From Rapana venosa (Eukaryota; Mollusca; Gastropoda; Neogastropoda; Muricidae), in contig CM054140.1 in the NCBI GenBank assembly GCA_028751875.1, forward strand, positions 27,114,146-27,178,145: a stretch of DNA of 64,000 nucleotides. The letters are read 5' to 3'. Below the pieces are notes generated by a model, which worked only from the letters and a program-made list of their open reading frames with translations, made no database searches and was not told where the DNA came from. The translations under genes and the position numbers were made by a program. Below, one piece after another: positions 32,035 through 44,200 of the stretch (the stretch's first letter is position 1; each line of letters opens with the position of its first letter).

Positions 32035-32360
32035 TTGGCCAGAGCTTCAACATTTCTCAATGGTGAAAATTTGCATATATATGCAAATTTTTTTTGTACT
32101 TCAGGGATGATGTCTAAGTATGTATAACTAAATCGGTAAATGACACCAGTGTGCCTGTGTTATTTTTAAAAAAAAAGTAATCTGTTCTTCTGGCATGCAG
32201 TGGCCTACTCTTTCGAAAGGCAGAATGGATTTTGACATGTGCACAGAACCTCGTCTGAAGGACTTTTAGGGGAGTAGGGTCAGTCGTGATGTTAACACCA
32301 GGGCTCAGACCATCAAATCGTAAACTCAGTGCATTAACCACTTAGCTATCCCATCCCCAA
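32035..32360 (-). mobile_element. SINE A copy, minus strand
   Basis: ggtgaaaatttgcatat, gggatgatgtctaagtatg, cctactctttcgaaaggcag, gaaggacttttaggggagtag and ccacttagctatccc are the SINE A tail, middle and head in reverse complement. Nearly full length but diverged. Confidence 0.75.
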
Positions 32361-33072
32361 TAAAATTCAGTAAAAACTTTGCTATTGTGGGTATTACCAT
32401 TTTGTTTGCCTGGTTAAAGGCAAAAACATGGCGATGATCGTCATGCTCTTGGCTTCATGCAAATGCAAGACATACTGAACTGAAGAGATTGACAAAAAGC
32501 CAAGTGATCATTCCTTAATTCAGCTCTGGTTTTTAAATTATGTAAATTATGAGTAAAGTGTACATAATCTCTACTGGGGTGACAGACTAGGCTCCTGAAG
32601 CATATGGCCAGGATGGTTCAGAGAAACTGATCCCAAATGGATCATGATATGTTACTGTAATGTAAATAAATTATCTCAACTTGGATCATCAGGGTCATTA
32701 GTCAACTTGACCATTGGGAATAAGTTATGTTCTATCTTGAACTGACAGCTTGCATCCTAAGCTAATCAATGCTCAGCTTAAACAGTTAAAGCTTATGGTA
32801 TTATTGCACATGTGAGCATGCATCTTATTATTAAAACCTCAGAACTTGCTGCGACCTTTACCTCTCATACCTTTCAGACTCTTTGTGTGGCAGTTCATCC
32901 TTTTCATACTGACAGGTCCAAATAACCATGTTCAAGAGGTCTGTCTGAACTGCAAGGTTGAAAAATGAAATGGAAAGTATAGATTTGTCACCTACTTTTT
33001 ACTCTTAAAAAATTTCAACCTTTTTTCCCTAGTATAGTAGTAATGAACCGGAAAATTATGTTGATGTATATG
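32361..33072. other. No recognised feature
   Basis: AT-rich DNA between a SINE A copy and the 4.16-kb inverted-repeat element. Confidence 0.4.
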
Positions 33073-33603
33073 GGTTATTCTCAGAAACATGTGAGGTTTT
33101 TGTGACATAGACCTTGAAAAATCAATGTCATTGGAAGTTTATGGCTTTTTGTTATATTTTAGAGTACTCTGTCATAATCTGTATTCTTTTGAAAAAATTA
33201 TGAAATATTAATTGTTTCCTAGTATTTGATGAATTAAAGTTCTATTTTTAGCCGTGTTGCGGTTGTGACATGGAAACCAAAAGTAGCATAAATAAATCTT
33301 TGTACTCAGAATATCAAACAAAAAACACTCCAAAATGCTGTTGTTTTCATTTATAAAACAAATCTAACATTTGGAAGTATGACAATCACTGACAAAACAT
33401 ATTTTTGGCCATTTTTCTAATGACACTCTAAGACAGTTTTGTACGCCCAGATTTAAAGTTTTGGTTTTTTTGCTAGTGACCACAGGAAGCATCACAAATT
33501 AGCCTAAACTTTAACCACAGAATCATTTAAATAAAACAACAATTTTCTTTACACAAGAATGGAAGCTATTTCAAATTAATACCTTATAAAAGTAATATGT
33601 TGC

Positions 33604-33950
33604 GGTTGTGACATGGAAACCGTTTGGTTGTGACATAGAAACCACACCCTCAAAATAACAAATCATGGAAGTGTAGCAATTTAAACATACATTTAAACAA
33701 AACACACCAACTTAAATTGGAAACAATGCATTCTTGTAACATTATTCATACTGATTTATCATTTTATATGATATATTATGGTTGTGACATGGAGACCGTT
33801 TGGTTGTGACATGGAAACCACACCCCAAAGCACAAATCATGAAAGTGTAGCAATTTAAGATCAAATTGAAAAAACACATCATCTCAAATGAGAAACAATG
33901 CATTCTTGTAACTTTATTTACATTGATTTATTATGTTAAGACTTAGAGTG
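33604..33950. repeat. 176-bp tandem duplication inside the 4.16-kb element
   Basis: 33604-33779 and 33780-about 33950 are diverged direct copies. Each opens with two motif words 22 bases apart, then aaatcatgaaagtgtagcaa, and aaacaatgcattcttgtaac. Confidence 0.85.
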
Positions 33951-34706
33951 ACATGATATTATATCAGTAAACATGATCTACATTTGATTTATCATGCTGG
34001 AGTGATATAATATCAATCAACACAGCTAAGTCCAGTTTCTCTCATCTGACCTAGCGCATCCTTCATAATCAATGATAAAATATGAGCTCATGAGTGCATA
34101 GTGCTTTTATATCAAGTACAAAATGCATGTTTTAAAAAACGACAAAAAACAATGAAATCATATTCATTCTTGGGTTGTTTTATAGTAAAAACCAAAACTT
34201 AATTGTTGATCAAACTTTGTTAGGATTGTCAATTGATTACAAATCATCACCTTTGCTGTGTTGTTGGGGTTTCTTCCTTTAATATTAACAACACTTTGAA
34301 TAACAGAATAATCTAAGGTTATTTCTTCTTCATTTCTTGTTTTACAGGCAAATTAATTCTTTTATTTTATGGGCAAATAGAATCCTTCAAGCACTCTCAG
34401 CATTTGCCAGTGCTTTTTTTTCCACACATGCAGCTGCTTTTTTGTCCCACATCTAACATGATCTAACATGATTTCAAACTGATTTAGGACTGTTAAGTTC
34501 TCTCTCGATTTGATTTATATTGTAACAGTTAAAAAAAATTGTTCGTCATAATCACATGCATCCATATGTATAGTGGGCACCCTGCCCCCCCTTTATTCTC
34601 TATCATAAGACTCCCACCTGGATAAGATCTACTTTTCTTAGACACTACTCTTCTTTGTAACTGTACCCCCCTCATTAGACTTCTCCTTTATAACGCATAA
34701 TTTTGT

Positions 34707-34720
34707 GTGTGTGTGTTGGT

Positions 34721-34795
<75 letters not shown>

Positions 34796-34972
34796 AGAGA
34801 GAGAGAGAGAGAGAGAGCAAATAATTATATGTATGTAAATGTATGTGTGTGTGTGTGTGTGTGTCTGTGTGTGTGTACAAGCGCATGAGAGAGAGTGTGT
34901 GTGTATGTATGTGTGTGCGTGAATGTGGATGCGGACGTGTGTGTGTGTCTGTGTGTGTGTGTGTGTATTAGT
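34707..34972. repeat. Compound GT/GA microsatellite
   Basis: About 265 bases of GT repeats, a ~75-base GA block with one AATGAG interruption, and several further GT/GTAT/GCG-type runs. It lies inside the 4.16-kb element. Open frames here are repeat artefacts. Confidence 0.95.
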
Positions 34973-37324
34973 ACACCACAATTAAAATTTTTAAGCATGT
35001 GAATTGCTTATTCTGCTCAATAAATGTTGATTTTTTTTGGGCGAAAAAGGCATTCATGGTTTCTTGTCATAACCAATTTCAACTGTAGTGTTCTTGCTTT
35101 TTATGTCAATGTGAATGTGTGTCAGTTGTGTGTTATTTGTTTTATTATCAACGCTTGTCTTGCACATTTAAAGATGAATTGGTTCCAAATGTTGACAAGG
35201 AAAACGGAAACGAACGAAAAACAAAACAAAAAAGCCCATCCTCATGATGTGGTTTTCATCATAACTGATCAGGACTTGTAAAGTTTCTGGAGTTTGAAAA
35301 ATGTTAAGCTTAGGACTTCCAGCATTGTATCCTATCTCTCAAATGAACATAATTTAATCGGAAGAACGTCATTGTTTGATTAATTACATTTGAAGCCTAC
35401 GGAACATAAGTGGTAGAAAACGAGTGACGTGTTTTGGTCGTGACCAGGAACGCCGAGCTTTGTCATCGGCGCAGTTTGTAGCAAACATTAAGGTCACTGC
35501 GATGACGTTTAGCGTGCATTTACGGTTGACTCATTATGATTAACAATGATTGTGTAGATCAATCACTTCCCTGAAATCAACACTAGAAATCTGTATCCCA
35601 GGAAAAGGGGACGATTTATTACAGTAGATCAGAGTCGTGACACAACCATAATCCGTTTCCTGTCACGACTAACACGAGCTAAACGTTTTACGGCCAAATT
35701 TCAACGTGCGAGATAACCACAGAACAAAATTGCTGCAGGTTTATATTTTCAACAACATAACCAGAGCATCCATATAAAGAATCAATAACTGAATGACGAA
35801 AACGCGAGACTAATTTTACATATGCTTCTAGATCTAACGGCCGAGACAGAAACCACGCTATCTTGGTTTCGTGTCACAACCAACGTGGTTAATACATGAG
35901 TTTACAGATCAACGAAAATATTCCCATAAAATACATTCAAACACTGAAAATAATCACTTCTGTCGCTAATTGTTCGAAATAAAACACGAATAGCATCTAT
36001 AAAAGAAAGAGAAAGTAAAACTTCAACAAGAATGTTGCGGTCGTACAAGAAACCGTACTATTTTCGTTTCATGTCCTAACCGTAACGCCGCACAACAAAA
36101 ACTGGATCTATTTAATATGTTGTGCAAAATTTATTTCTTGCACATAACAACCATTTCCACAAATTACAGTAGATGGCTTTTTATTTCTTTCCGAGTAAGA
36201 ATAAGCAGTCATCAAATGAAACGATCGGTAAATGTACCCACAGCTAACAAGCCAAAGCTGTTGACAAGAAAAGAGAACCTGACAAAAACAAGCAATTTCG
36301 TAATTTAAACACGAGTTTACGATTATTAAACCCTGGCTGGCAAAAGTAAAATACTTTGAAAAGAAAATATTCCTTCTCCTTCCATAAAAAATGCGATAGA
36401 AGCGAGTAAAGGCATCTTGATCAAATGCTGCCGTGCTTTAGCGGTCGGTCGTGACATGAGAAATTTTGGAAGAAGACAAAGACCGGCACACTAGTATAGC
36501 ATCGCGATGTTCCTTTGGCGGGAAAAAGGACGTGCCAGAGATATTTTAGGTCAAGGTGAAGTGCCAGCGATAAAATCTCGGTCAGTGAAGGAATGTGCTG
36601 AGTTTTGCACCAAATTTACGTCGGTCGGTTGTGACGTTAAAAATGAGAAACGATGTTGATAATCTGGAGTTTCAAGCCATGAACGAGGGTAGGAAGGCTT
36701 GCTGATCAAAAACATCTTTTTTATATACTGTTAACTGTTTACTTTATCAGTGGAAGCTGTAATGTGTTGATGATATCGTATAGTTCTTTGTGAGTGAATT
36801 TTTAAAATTGGGCCTGACTTTGGAAACCAAGCGTCACGACCACAACGGGTATTTAATCCACCCTCTATTTAATGTTCATGAAAAAAAAAATGAAGATGTT
36901 TCTGCTTGGGAGTTTGAAACAACATCTGGGCATTATATTAATACAAATTGTGTTTCAAATTAGCGGTCTTTGAAGTCAGAAGAACAATCTGAATAACATA
37001 TGCACCATCATGTCACAAATCCGCCATGTTGGAATGAGCACATTTTGTAAAAGAAAATTCAATATTTTTAAAAACAAGCACAAGTACTCATTAAAACTTT
37101 TAAAATTTATTTCTTTAATTCAAACATAACCAGTAACCAGCATTCACTACAGTTACAAACTAAATTCAGTCAAATGGTAGATGTGTGAAGTAGGTCACTA
37201 TCATACCTCACATGTTTCTGAGAATGAGAATGATCTATATGTATACACTGATTTTCTTAGTGTCATTGCAGAGCTTGTTGATGTTAAGTTAAAAAAATAT
37301 TATTTTCATTTTTATTTTATACCA

Positions 37325-37790
37325 CTATAAGTCATGGCAGATTGAGTAAAATTCAGGCTGCTGTCCCCAGGGAGATCTTGTTGCTACAAGAGCAGCGCCA
37401 CCCATTATTTTTTCTTTCTTTTTCCTGTCTGCAACTGTATTTGTTTCCCTATCAGAGTGGCTTTTTCTACAGAATTTTACCAGGGACAACTCTCTTGTTG
37501 CCATGGGCTCTTTTATGTGCGCTAAAGAATTATGTGTAACACATGGGACCTCGGCTTATCGTCTCATCTGAACGACTAGCACCCAGACCACCACTCATGG
37601 TCTAATTAAGCGCTTCGATTTGTTTGTCTTTTTACAAGATTCAGCGCTATATAAATTCCATATATTATTATTATTATTAATGGATGGGGGAAAAGTTTTG
37701 GGCCGAAATGGGATTCAAACAACTGCACACTTCTGACCCGGACTTATCGGTTTCTAGGCAGGCGCGTTACCTATTACCGGGAAGCATTTG
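37325..37790 (-). mobile_element. SINE family B, minus strand, with a nested T repeat
   Basis: Reverse complement of the copy at 8325: gtagcgcgcctg-type head at 37760-37790, ttggtttgaatccc-like B box, ccatccattagacca, gacgataagccgaggtccc and the gggtggcgctgctcttgtag tail. Between 37600 and 37675 it is split by an (AAT)n-TTATATAGCGC repeat. Confidence 0.75.
37600..37676 (-). mobile_element. Nested (AAT)n-TTATATAGCGC repeat T
   Basis: aagcgcttcgatttgtttgt, acaagattcagcgctatataaattccat and (ATT)n sit between ggtctaat and taatggatggg. TAAT is present on both sides, as expected of a short target duplication in the SINE B ccattaga word. Confidence 0.7.
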
Positions 37791-37916
37791 TTGTAGTACC
37801 GTGATATGTTTTATACAGTTTGAAGCTGGTTCTTTTGGATAATGATGATATGTTATTCATTGATGTCATACATTGATAGTTTGCATTTTCTTGAACTAAC
37901 AGTGTATCTAATTGTT

Positions 37917-38010
37917 GTTGTTGTTGTTGTGTGTTCCCTAGCTTTACATCCTGGGGGTCACCCAGAACATGCACTCTGACTCACTCATCCCACCTGGGAA
38001 TTGTAGTAAC
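37917..38010 (+). mobile_element. Element F terminal fragment
   Basis: (GTT)n, tgtgttccctagctttac, ctgggggtcacccagaac, atgcactctgactcactcat and cccacctgggaatt match the first ~95 bases of element F. It ends about 60 bases before the first NCOA6 coding exon. Confidence 0.75.
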
Positions 38011-38088
38011 TCTAATTAGATTTTCTTTTTGTTTTATCATGGTTTTCTTGAATCGTGTGACAAGGTGTAAGCTGGATGGAGATGTGCG

Positions 38089-38209
38089 ATGGGTCCTCAA
38101 GAGGACTACATCGAAACGGTGGTCACGTGTGAAGGCGACTTCCATGACCCACAGCTGCAGGATCGATTAAGGTGTTTTCAGCAGCGGCTGGAAAATCTAC
38201 TTTTGGAAG
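38089..38209 (+). CDS. NCOA6: NCOA6 first coding exon
   Basis: ATG at 38089 starts MGPQEDYIETVVTCEGDF and DPQLQDRLRCFQQRLENLLLE; the exon ends at a gtacac donor after one base of the next codon. It parallels the vertebrate STIFVAFKGNIDDKDFKWKLDAILKNVPNLL block. An in-frame TAA at 38068-38070 precedes the ATG, but an acceptor (tgacaag at 38065 or gtgtaag at 38071) could join an upstream exon, so extra N-terminal residues cannot be excluded. Confidence 0.8.
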
Positions 38210-41200
38210 GTACACTAAAATTGTACATCACAGTTTGCCATATTGCCAGAAAATTTCCTTGCCTCTGAAGGCTTTTTGAAAAAAACAGACATTTTTTAAT
38301 TGTTAATAGTAGTGTAAACATTATGATAATAATAATGATGATGATTTTTATATTATTGTTGTTGCATAAATATTTTCACTGGAAGTGATATCAACCCATT
38401 AAATGCCAGTGTTGTTGCCCTACTGTATTTCATATACCTGACTGAACCCAACCCATGAATTTTCAACATCTTGGCTTTGAATATAACTCGAACACTTGTT
38501 TAAGAAGAAATTAATGGGGGGAAATCACCAGAATGAAAGGATACATTTGTGCCATTCCCCCACATAGGGGTGTGAGAAGTGACCACCAATTATTGACCAC
38601 AGTCTTATCTGTTGAACAGAAAACATCTTGTAATCAGTTCAGTCAACTGCCAATAGGCTTGGCATAACTTTAAAATGCATTAGGGTAGCCCACAATGTGT
38701 ATACTGTATGTGATCCACCAATAGGTATTGTCAGTTGCCTCTTCAATAGTATATTGGGCACACCTAGTGGGTGATCCTAATGTGGTCTTGAGCCATGTCC
38801 ATAGACAGTTGATTGACATGATTACTGTGTGAGCTAGGTCAGCGATGGATGATTACTTCTTACATGATCTCCATGTGATGTGTGTGGCTTAAGTGTATCC
38901 TTTCATCTTCGATCTGTCAAAGGCAAATAAGTAAAACTCTGGTGGTTTTCTTGTAAATTTTTTTTTTTTTTAAACGGGTACCAAGCAGATATTTTCCCTA
39001 TTTTTATTAGTGGTATTCAAAGCGGAGATGTTAAAAAAAAATTGTGGTTTTGCTCTGATGTAGAGGAATATAAAAGGGTAACAACTCTATAGTCTTTGAC
39101 AGCATTTCTAAAGTGTAATAATCAACATACTTAAGCATTGACAAAATGACAATGTGCTAGAACAGATACAGGATAGGAATACCTTTGTTGTTCTTCCTCA
39201 TCAAGAGCTCCAAGGTTCACCAATGATGAGTTTTTTCGCCTGTGTGACTTTTTGCCTACTATGAAGGTAGCTGCATTTTAACTAAGGGGATGATGTCTAA
39301 ACATGACAGCACTGTGCATGCATTTTTTAGAATTAAAAAAAAAAGTCATCTGCCCTTACCAGTACAAATGGCCTACTCCTCCGAAAGGCAGAAAGGGTTT
39401 TAACATGTGCAAGATGTTCTGTACAGTGTGTATTCACACACAAGGCCTTGGGTTTATAGTCTCATCTGAAGAATTTCGAGGGAGTCGAGTCGGTTAACTC
39501 CAGGGGAAAAATCCCTTGAAAAGGTATCTCAGTGGTGGCTCAAATATATAGGAATATGAAAATGACACTGTGATAGACATGGTGTGTAAGCAGTGAAGGT
39601 GTTAATAAGAATTCTTTCAACAGTTGGTAATTGTTCATAGATAGCCACTCACTTGAGTGAAGGTGGGTTGAGTTAATGACTTCATGAATTTTTTCCTTTT
39701 CTTTCAGCAATCATATTAAGAGCTGTGTCTGCAAAGAGCCACCTATTCATGACTGGTCTTTCGTAGTATTAAAAAAGAATAAAATTCTGTTACATCTTCA
39801 GTGTGGAAGGGTTCCAGTCATTCTTTAAACATAAGAAGACACAGAAGCTAAAGACAAGTCACCAGATTTTTCATTATAAACACACTTGGGCATAAAAAAG
39901 AGCAATGGTTAGAATAATTTCATACTGGTCGGTTTTGTGTGCTCTGGATGGAAAATTTCACTCGATTGTCACAAGAACTTTATGGTAAAGGCTATTTAAT
40001 TTGCAGTGTAAATTGAGCAAAAGTGTCTGTGCAATATCTACAGGGTTATTTCTCATAATGTTCATATTTGCCTGTAAAATATTGAATGTATTCCAAAAGT
40101 CAGCTCAGGGTTTGGAAGGCCTAAATGAGCATTTTCATATGAAAAAGACTGTAGAAGTGTTACACAGCTTATTATACATTTGTGCTCTGTTGTACTGTGA
40201 ACACAATTTGTCCTTTTTTTCTCAGCATTAAAAATGGTCAGCAGCAAAATACAGAATTGGTTTTGTTGCTAGAAACAAACATTTTTACGTTACCCGTGAC
40301 TTTATCTAAAGGAAATACTTGATAAATCATTTTTTTCACAGATTGCATAATAATTTAATGACACAGTTGAACTTTATACAAATAATACTCTTCAAATATG
40401 AATGAATTGGTTTCTACCTTTTCTCCTGACAGGGCTTTTTTGTGTGTGTGTGTGTGTGAGGTGTTTTTCATCAGAAAATTATAATAAAAAATCTTCTGAC
40501 AGATCTATGAAGCCTCCTTTTTTTCTTTCAAAAAGAGATCTGATAGGAATGATATGGGAATTTTAGATAAAACATCAAATTGTTTTCTGAATACTCAGAG
40601 TAGCAAAACTTATTTCATGGTGTAAGTCTACTTTTATCACAGATTACAGTTTAGACATAAATGATAATGTTCTGAAAATGTATACAAATGTAGACCTACT
40701 TCAAACTTAGATATCAAATTACCTCTGTAAATGAAAGAAAAAGGACTTTATTTCATTTAGATGAAATAAAATGACAAAAAGTAGGAAAAAAGGATGTTTA
40801 TTACATGCCTTAAGACCTTTTTTATGCTTTAATTTAGTAGAAACTAAAGCATATTTGTGTTAGTGGTAACTGGGGAAAAACATGTTATTTTGTAATTTAT
40901 GATAAACTCATCCTTTATTTTTGGTATTTTGGTATTTTCTCTTTTATGTTCAGAGAATTGCCCTTAATCAGCAGCTGCAGAGACCATTATTTACCAACTT
41001 TTGTTGTTGCTTGTATCGAGCTTAACATCCTGAAGGTCACCCAGAATAAGTACTCTAACTCATTACAACTGAGAATCACTGCAAGACTGTTAGTACATAC
41101 TTGATGAGAGGTTTGTGTATGCAATTCTTCAAGTACCTTGTCGTTTTGGGTAACTGTACTCGGATTTCTGAAGATTTTTGTTCTTTTAAAAGGAGAGTGT

Positions 41201-44200
41201 CCCATTATATATATATATGTAGGGGAGTGCAAGTTGTTATGCTAAGAACTTGTCATGGCTGAAGACAAACTCAGCATAACATTTAAGGCATATTGACTAT
41301 TTGATGTAGGCCTTGATACTTAGTTTACATCGACAACTGACAAAGCTTTCAGCCTGGGCCACATTAGCCCATCTTTGAAAAGAAATCATTTAAACCACAT
41401 CCATTCAGGCTAGTGGCAGACAGGAACTTTTTTTTTGGTATGTTATTGTGAAACAGTTACCAGGATTGTAGTGAAGAGTAGATCCCTGTCAAGTAGTCTC
41501 AAAGCATATGCACTTCCATAGCAGCATCATTATGTCAGCCACATTATCATTGATCATAATGCAATTTTTAAACAGTCTGATCTGGTAACCCCAGTCGCTC
41601 TAGTCTCATACAGCATCGTTATGTCAGCCACATTATCATTGATCATAATGCAATTTTTAAACAGTCTGATCTGGTAACCCCAGTCGCTCTAGTCTCATGG
41701 TGACCTGAGATTTGGTTTCCCCCAAACACTCTGTGCCTGTGGTGAGTTTGCTTCAAAACCTTTGGGGTTTGAGGTTCACGGGGAACAGTCATTGGAGGGA
41801 TGTTGTGGTGGTCGCCACCTCGGGTGGGCAACTCACTCAGTCTGGTTCCCTGACTGAGTTAATACTGGCGTTAGTAAGGGGCTTAGTAGGTGGTGTCCTG
41901 CGAATGTTAGCTCAGAACAGGCACCACTGAACACTACCAAAGTAACCCAGCAGCAGTGCAAGGCCTCTCTGGCTGGTGACCCCACCATGGCCTGATATTG
42001 ATGGGCTCCCTGTGGACTTCTGACTTTGAAGATGCGACATACCGAATCTGGGTATTGCTATGCAGAGAGATTAAAATGTGAAGCGTGGGAACATCAGGAT
42101 AGGAACATCACAGAAAATGAGGCAGCCCCCCCAAAAAAAAGAAGAAAAAGAAAAGCAATTATTTGGCTGTTAACAATAATTTCCCCAGGAAAACCTGAAA
42201 GAATAGTACAAAGAAATGTACATTGTTTTTCCCTCTGGTTAAGATTAATCAATGTCTATTATTTTTTCGGTCATTGGAAAGTGAAGGGTTTGTTTGCCAT
42301 ATTTTATACTAAAAAACAAATGATTTGTTTCCTTCCAGATGGAAAAAAGCAGCTGATATTGAAAAAGGTGGAGCCATGGAACAGCGTGCGAATTACATTC
42401 AGCATCCCCAGACAGGCTGCCCTTCGACTGAAGCAGATGGCACAGCAAGGCAGTGCCACTCTGCGACAGATAGGGGTGCTTGGAGTGCAGATCCAGGGTG
42501 ACCGTCTGGTATCCCTCACTGTTGCCACGTCAAACAATCAGAGAGCAGAGCTCATCATCAGCACTCATGAAGGTTCTGGACAAGGATCTGCTGTAGGGTC
42601 ACAGCAGACAGTTTCTGTTGGAACTTCCTTTGATCCTGGGATGCCAAGCTCTTCTGAAGAACAGGGATCACCAGGTCCCAATATGGAAGTGACTAGAAAG
42701 AACATTGAAGAGTATTTGAGGCAGGGCTCTTTGTTCAATTCTATCCCAGCACCTGCGTGTGTTCCAGGGCCATCAAGAGCTGGCCCCAGTCATGACATTA
42801 TGAAAACACCAGGTTCTGCAGATGGGACTGCTTTTAGAATAAACAACATTGCAGTGGATGGATTACCTGGTCCTTCAAGCCTTCCAGGAATTCCAGAAAG
42901 ACCTGCGTTTCTTAGTAGTGACAGTCATGGACCTGCACCCATGGCAATGCAGCAGAGTATGAGTGTCCCAGTGTCAGGGCAGTGTGGTCCAAGAATGAGT
43001 GTTGCTCAACATGGCATGCTTCGGCCCCAGAGATATAGCTTAAGTCAACCAAAACAACAGCACCAGCAACTCTCCCAGCTTTCTGCAGAAGCTTCAGCAT
43101 TGCCACAGACCGCTGCCTTGGGTTATAACATCTTAGGTCTTCCCCCACCCCCACCCTATCCCCATGGACACGGAATGACAGTGGCCAACAATGTTATTCG
43201 GCAGGGGAAGAAACCACCAGCCTCCAGTCCTTTGTTGATAAATCTCCTTCAAACAGAACCTGTGGCTGGCTCAAACAATGTCATGGCAGCACCTGGCACT
43301 GAGAAGAAGGTGAAGAAGCATCGCAGACGAAAAGAAAAACAGGCCAGTGTCACTGGTACTCTCGATGGCCAAGCAGCAGCTCAAGGCTTAACAAATTTGC
43401 CTCCTGAATCAGATACATTTTCTGGTGGTATCCCTCCACAAACCATGCCATCTCAAGAAGAAATGAGTGCTGTTTTGCACCGGCAAGTGTCACCTATACC
43501 CTTGCCATCACCCAGACTTGGTACAGGTTTCTCTACTTCTGTGCCTGTGCCAGGTGAGGTGGGCAATGGAAGTGAAGGATTCAGAGACAAAAATCCTACA
43601 GCCAGTACTGCTCTTGCTTCTCTAGTACAAAACCAGAAGTCGGCATCTGAATCGGAGCAGGTCAGTGATAATTCTATTATCAACCCTTACACTGGGCATA
43701 TGGAGCCCAGAGACAGTGCCTCAGATCTCAGCCCTGTGAAACAGGACCAGCAAAAGCCACGCAAATCTTCATTTACAGAAGGTTCAAGAAATGAGACTTC
43801 TGTGTCAGGAGTTAGTTTGAGTACCCAGGTGTCATTGGCAGCAGCAAAAGAAGATTTGAAGTTGAGTTCCAGTGATTCTCTCTGCTTACGTTTAGGTAGT
43901 TTCCAACCAGGAGCCGCTGTGCCTAATACTTTGCGGGAGGAACGACCAAAGGGTTTATCTTCCTCTGTGATAAGTTCAGAGCACAGTTTGGTCAGTGACT
44001 GTGTGTTTGGGCAGAGACCAGATTCAGGACTTAAAAGAGTTGCAACAGAATCTTCAACATTGCCCAACAGTGCAGCTTCCCATATCTATGCACAACATCC
44101 TTTTGGCCCTAGTCAGCCATTACCAAGGGCACCCCATGTTGCCCCACAGCATTCCACTCATGCCCATACTCCCAAAACAGGAACTTCCACTGTGAATGGC

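Larger units (their letters stand above)
33073..37235. mobile_element. 4.16-kb element with 21-bp terminal inverted repeats and a repeated binding-site-like motif
   Basis: The ends carry a perfect 21-bp inverted repeat, at 33077-33097 (starting ATTCTCAGAAACATGTG) and 37205-37225. TATATG at 33067-33072 and 37236-37241 may be a target-site duplication; the right end has an extra ATTCTC hexamer. Inside, about 15 copies of a GGTTGTGACATGGAAACC-like word occur in both orientations: 33261, 33604, 33626, 33780, 33802, 35436, 35631, 35653, 35839, 35865, 36039, 36065, 36447, 36627 and 36822. No open frame exceeds 100 codons and none resembles a transposase. The structure suggests a non-autonomous DNA transposon whose motifs bind its transposase. 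The superfamily is not recognised. Confidence 0.65.

Noticed and set aside
34638..34981. Open frames rich in His-Thr, Val-Cys or Ser-Leu
   Set aside because: They are translations of the GT/GA compound microsatellite on both strands.
35401..36850. Possible satellite origin of the GGTTGTGACATGGAAACC words
   Set aside because: Spacing is irregular and intervening sequence is unique, apart from one 176-bp duplication, so it is not a simple tandem satellite.
42026..42338. Long open frame extending NCOA6 exon 2 upstream to 42026
   Set aside because: A clear acceptor (ccttccag) at 42338 and exact phase match to the exon at 38089 show the upstream 313 bases are intron that happens to lack stops.
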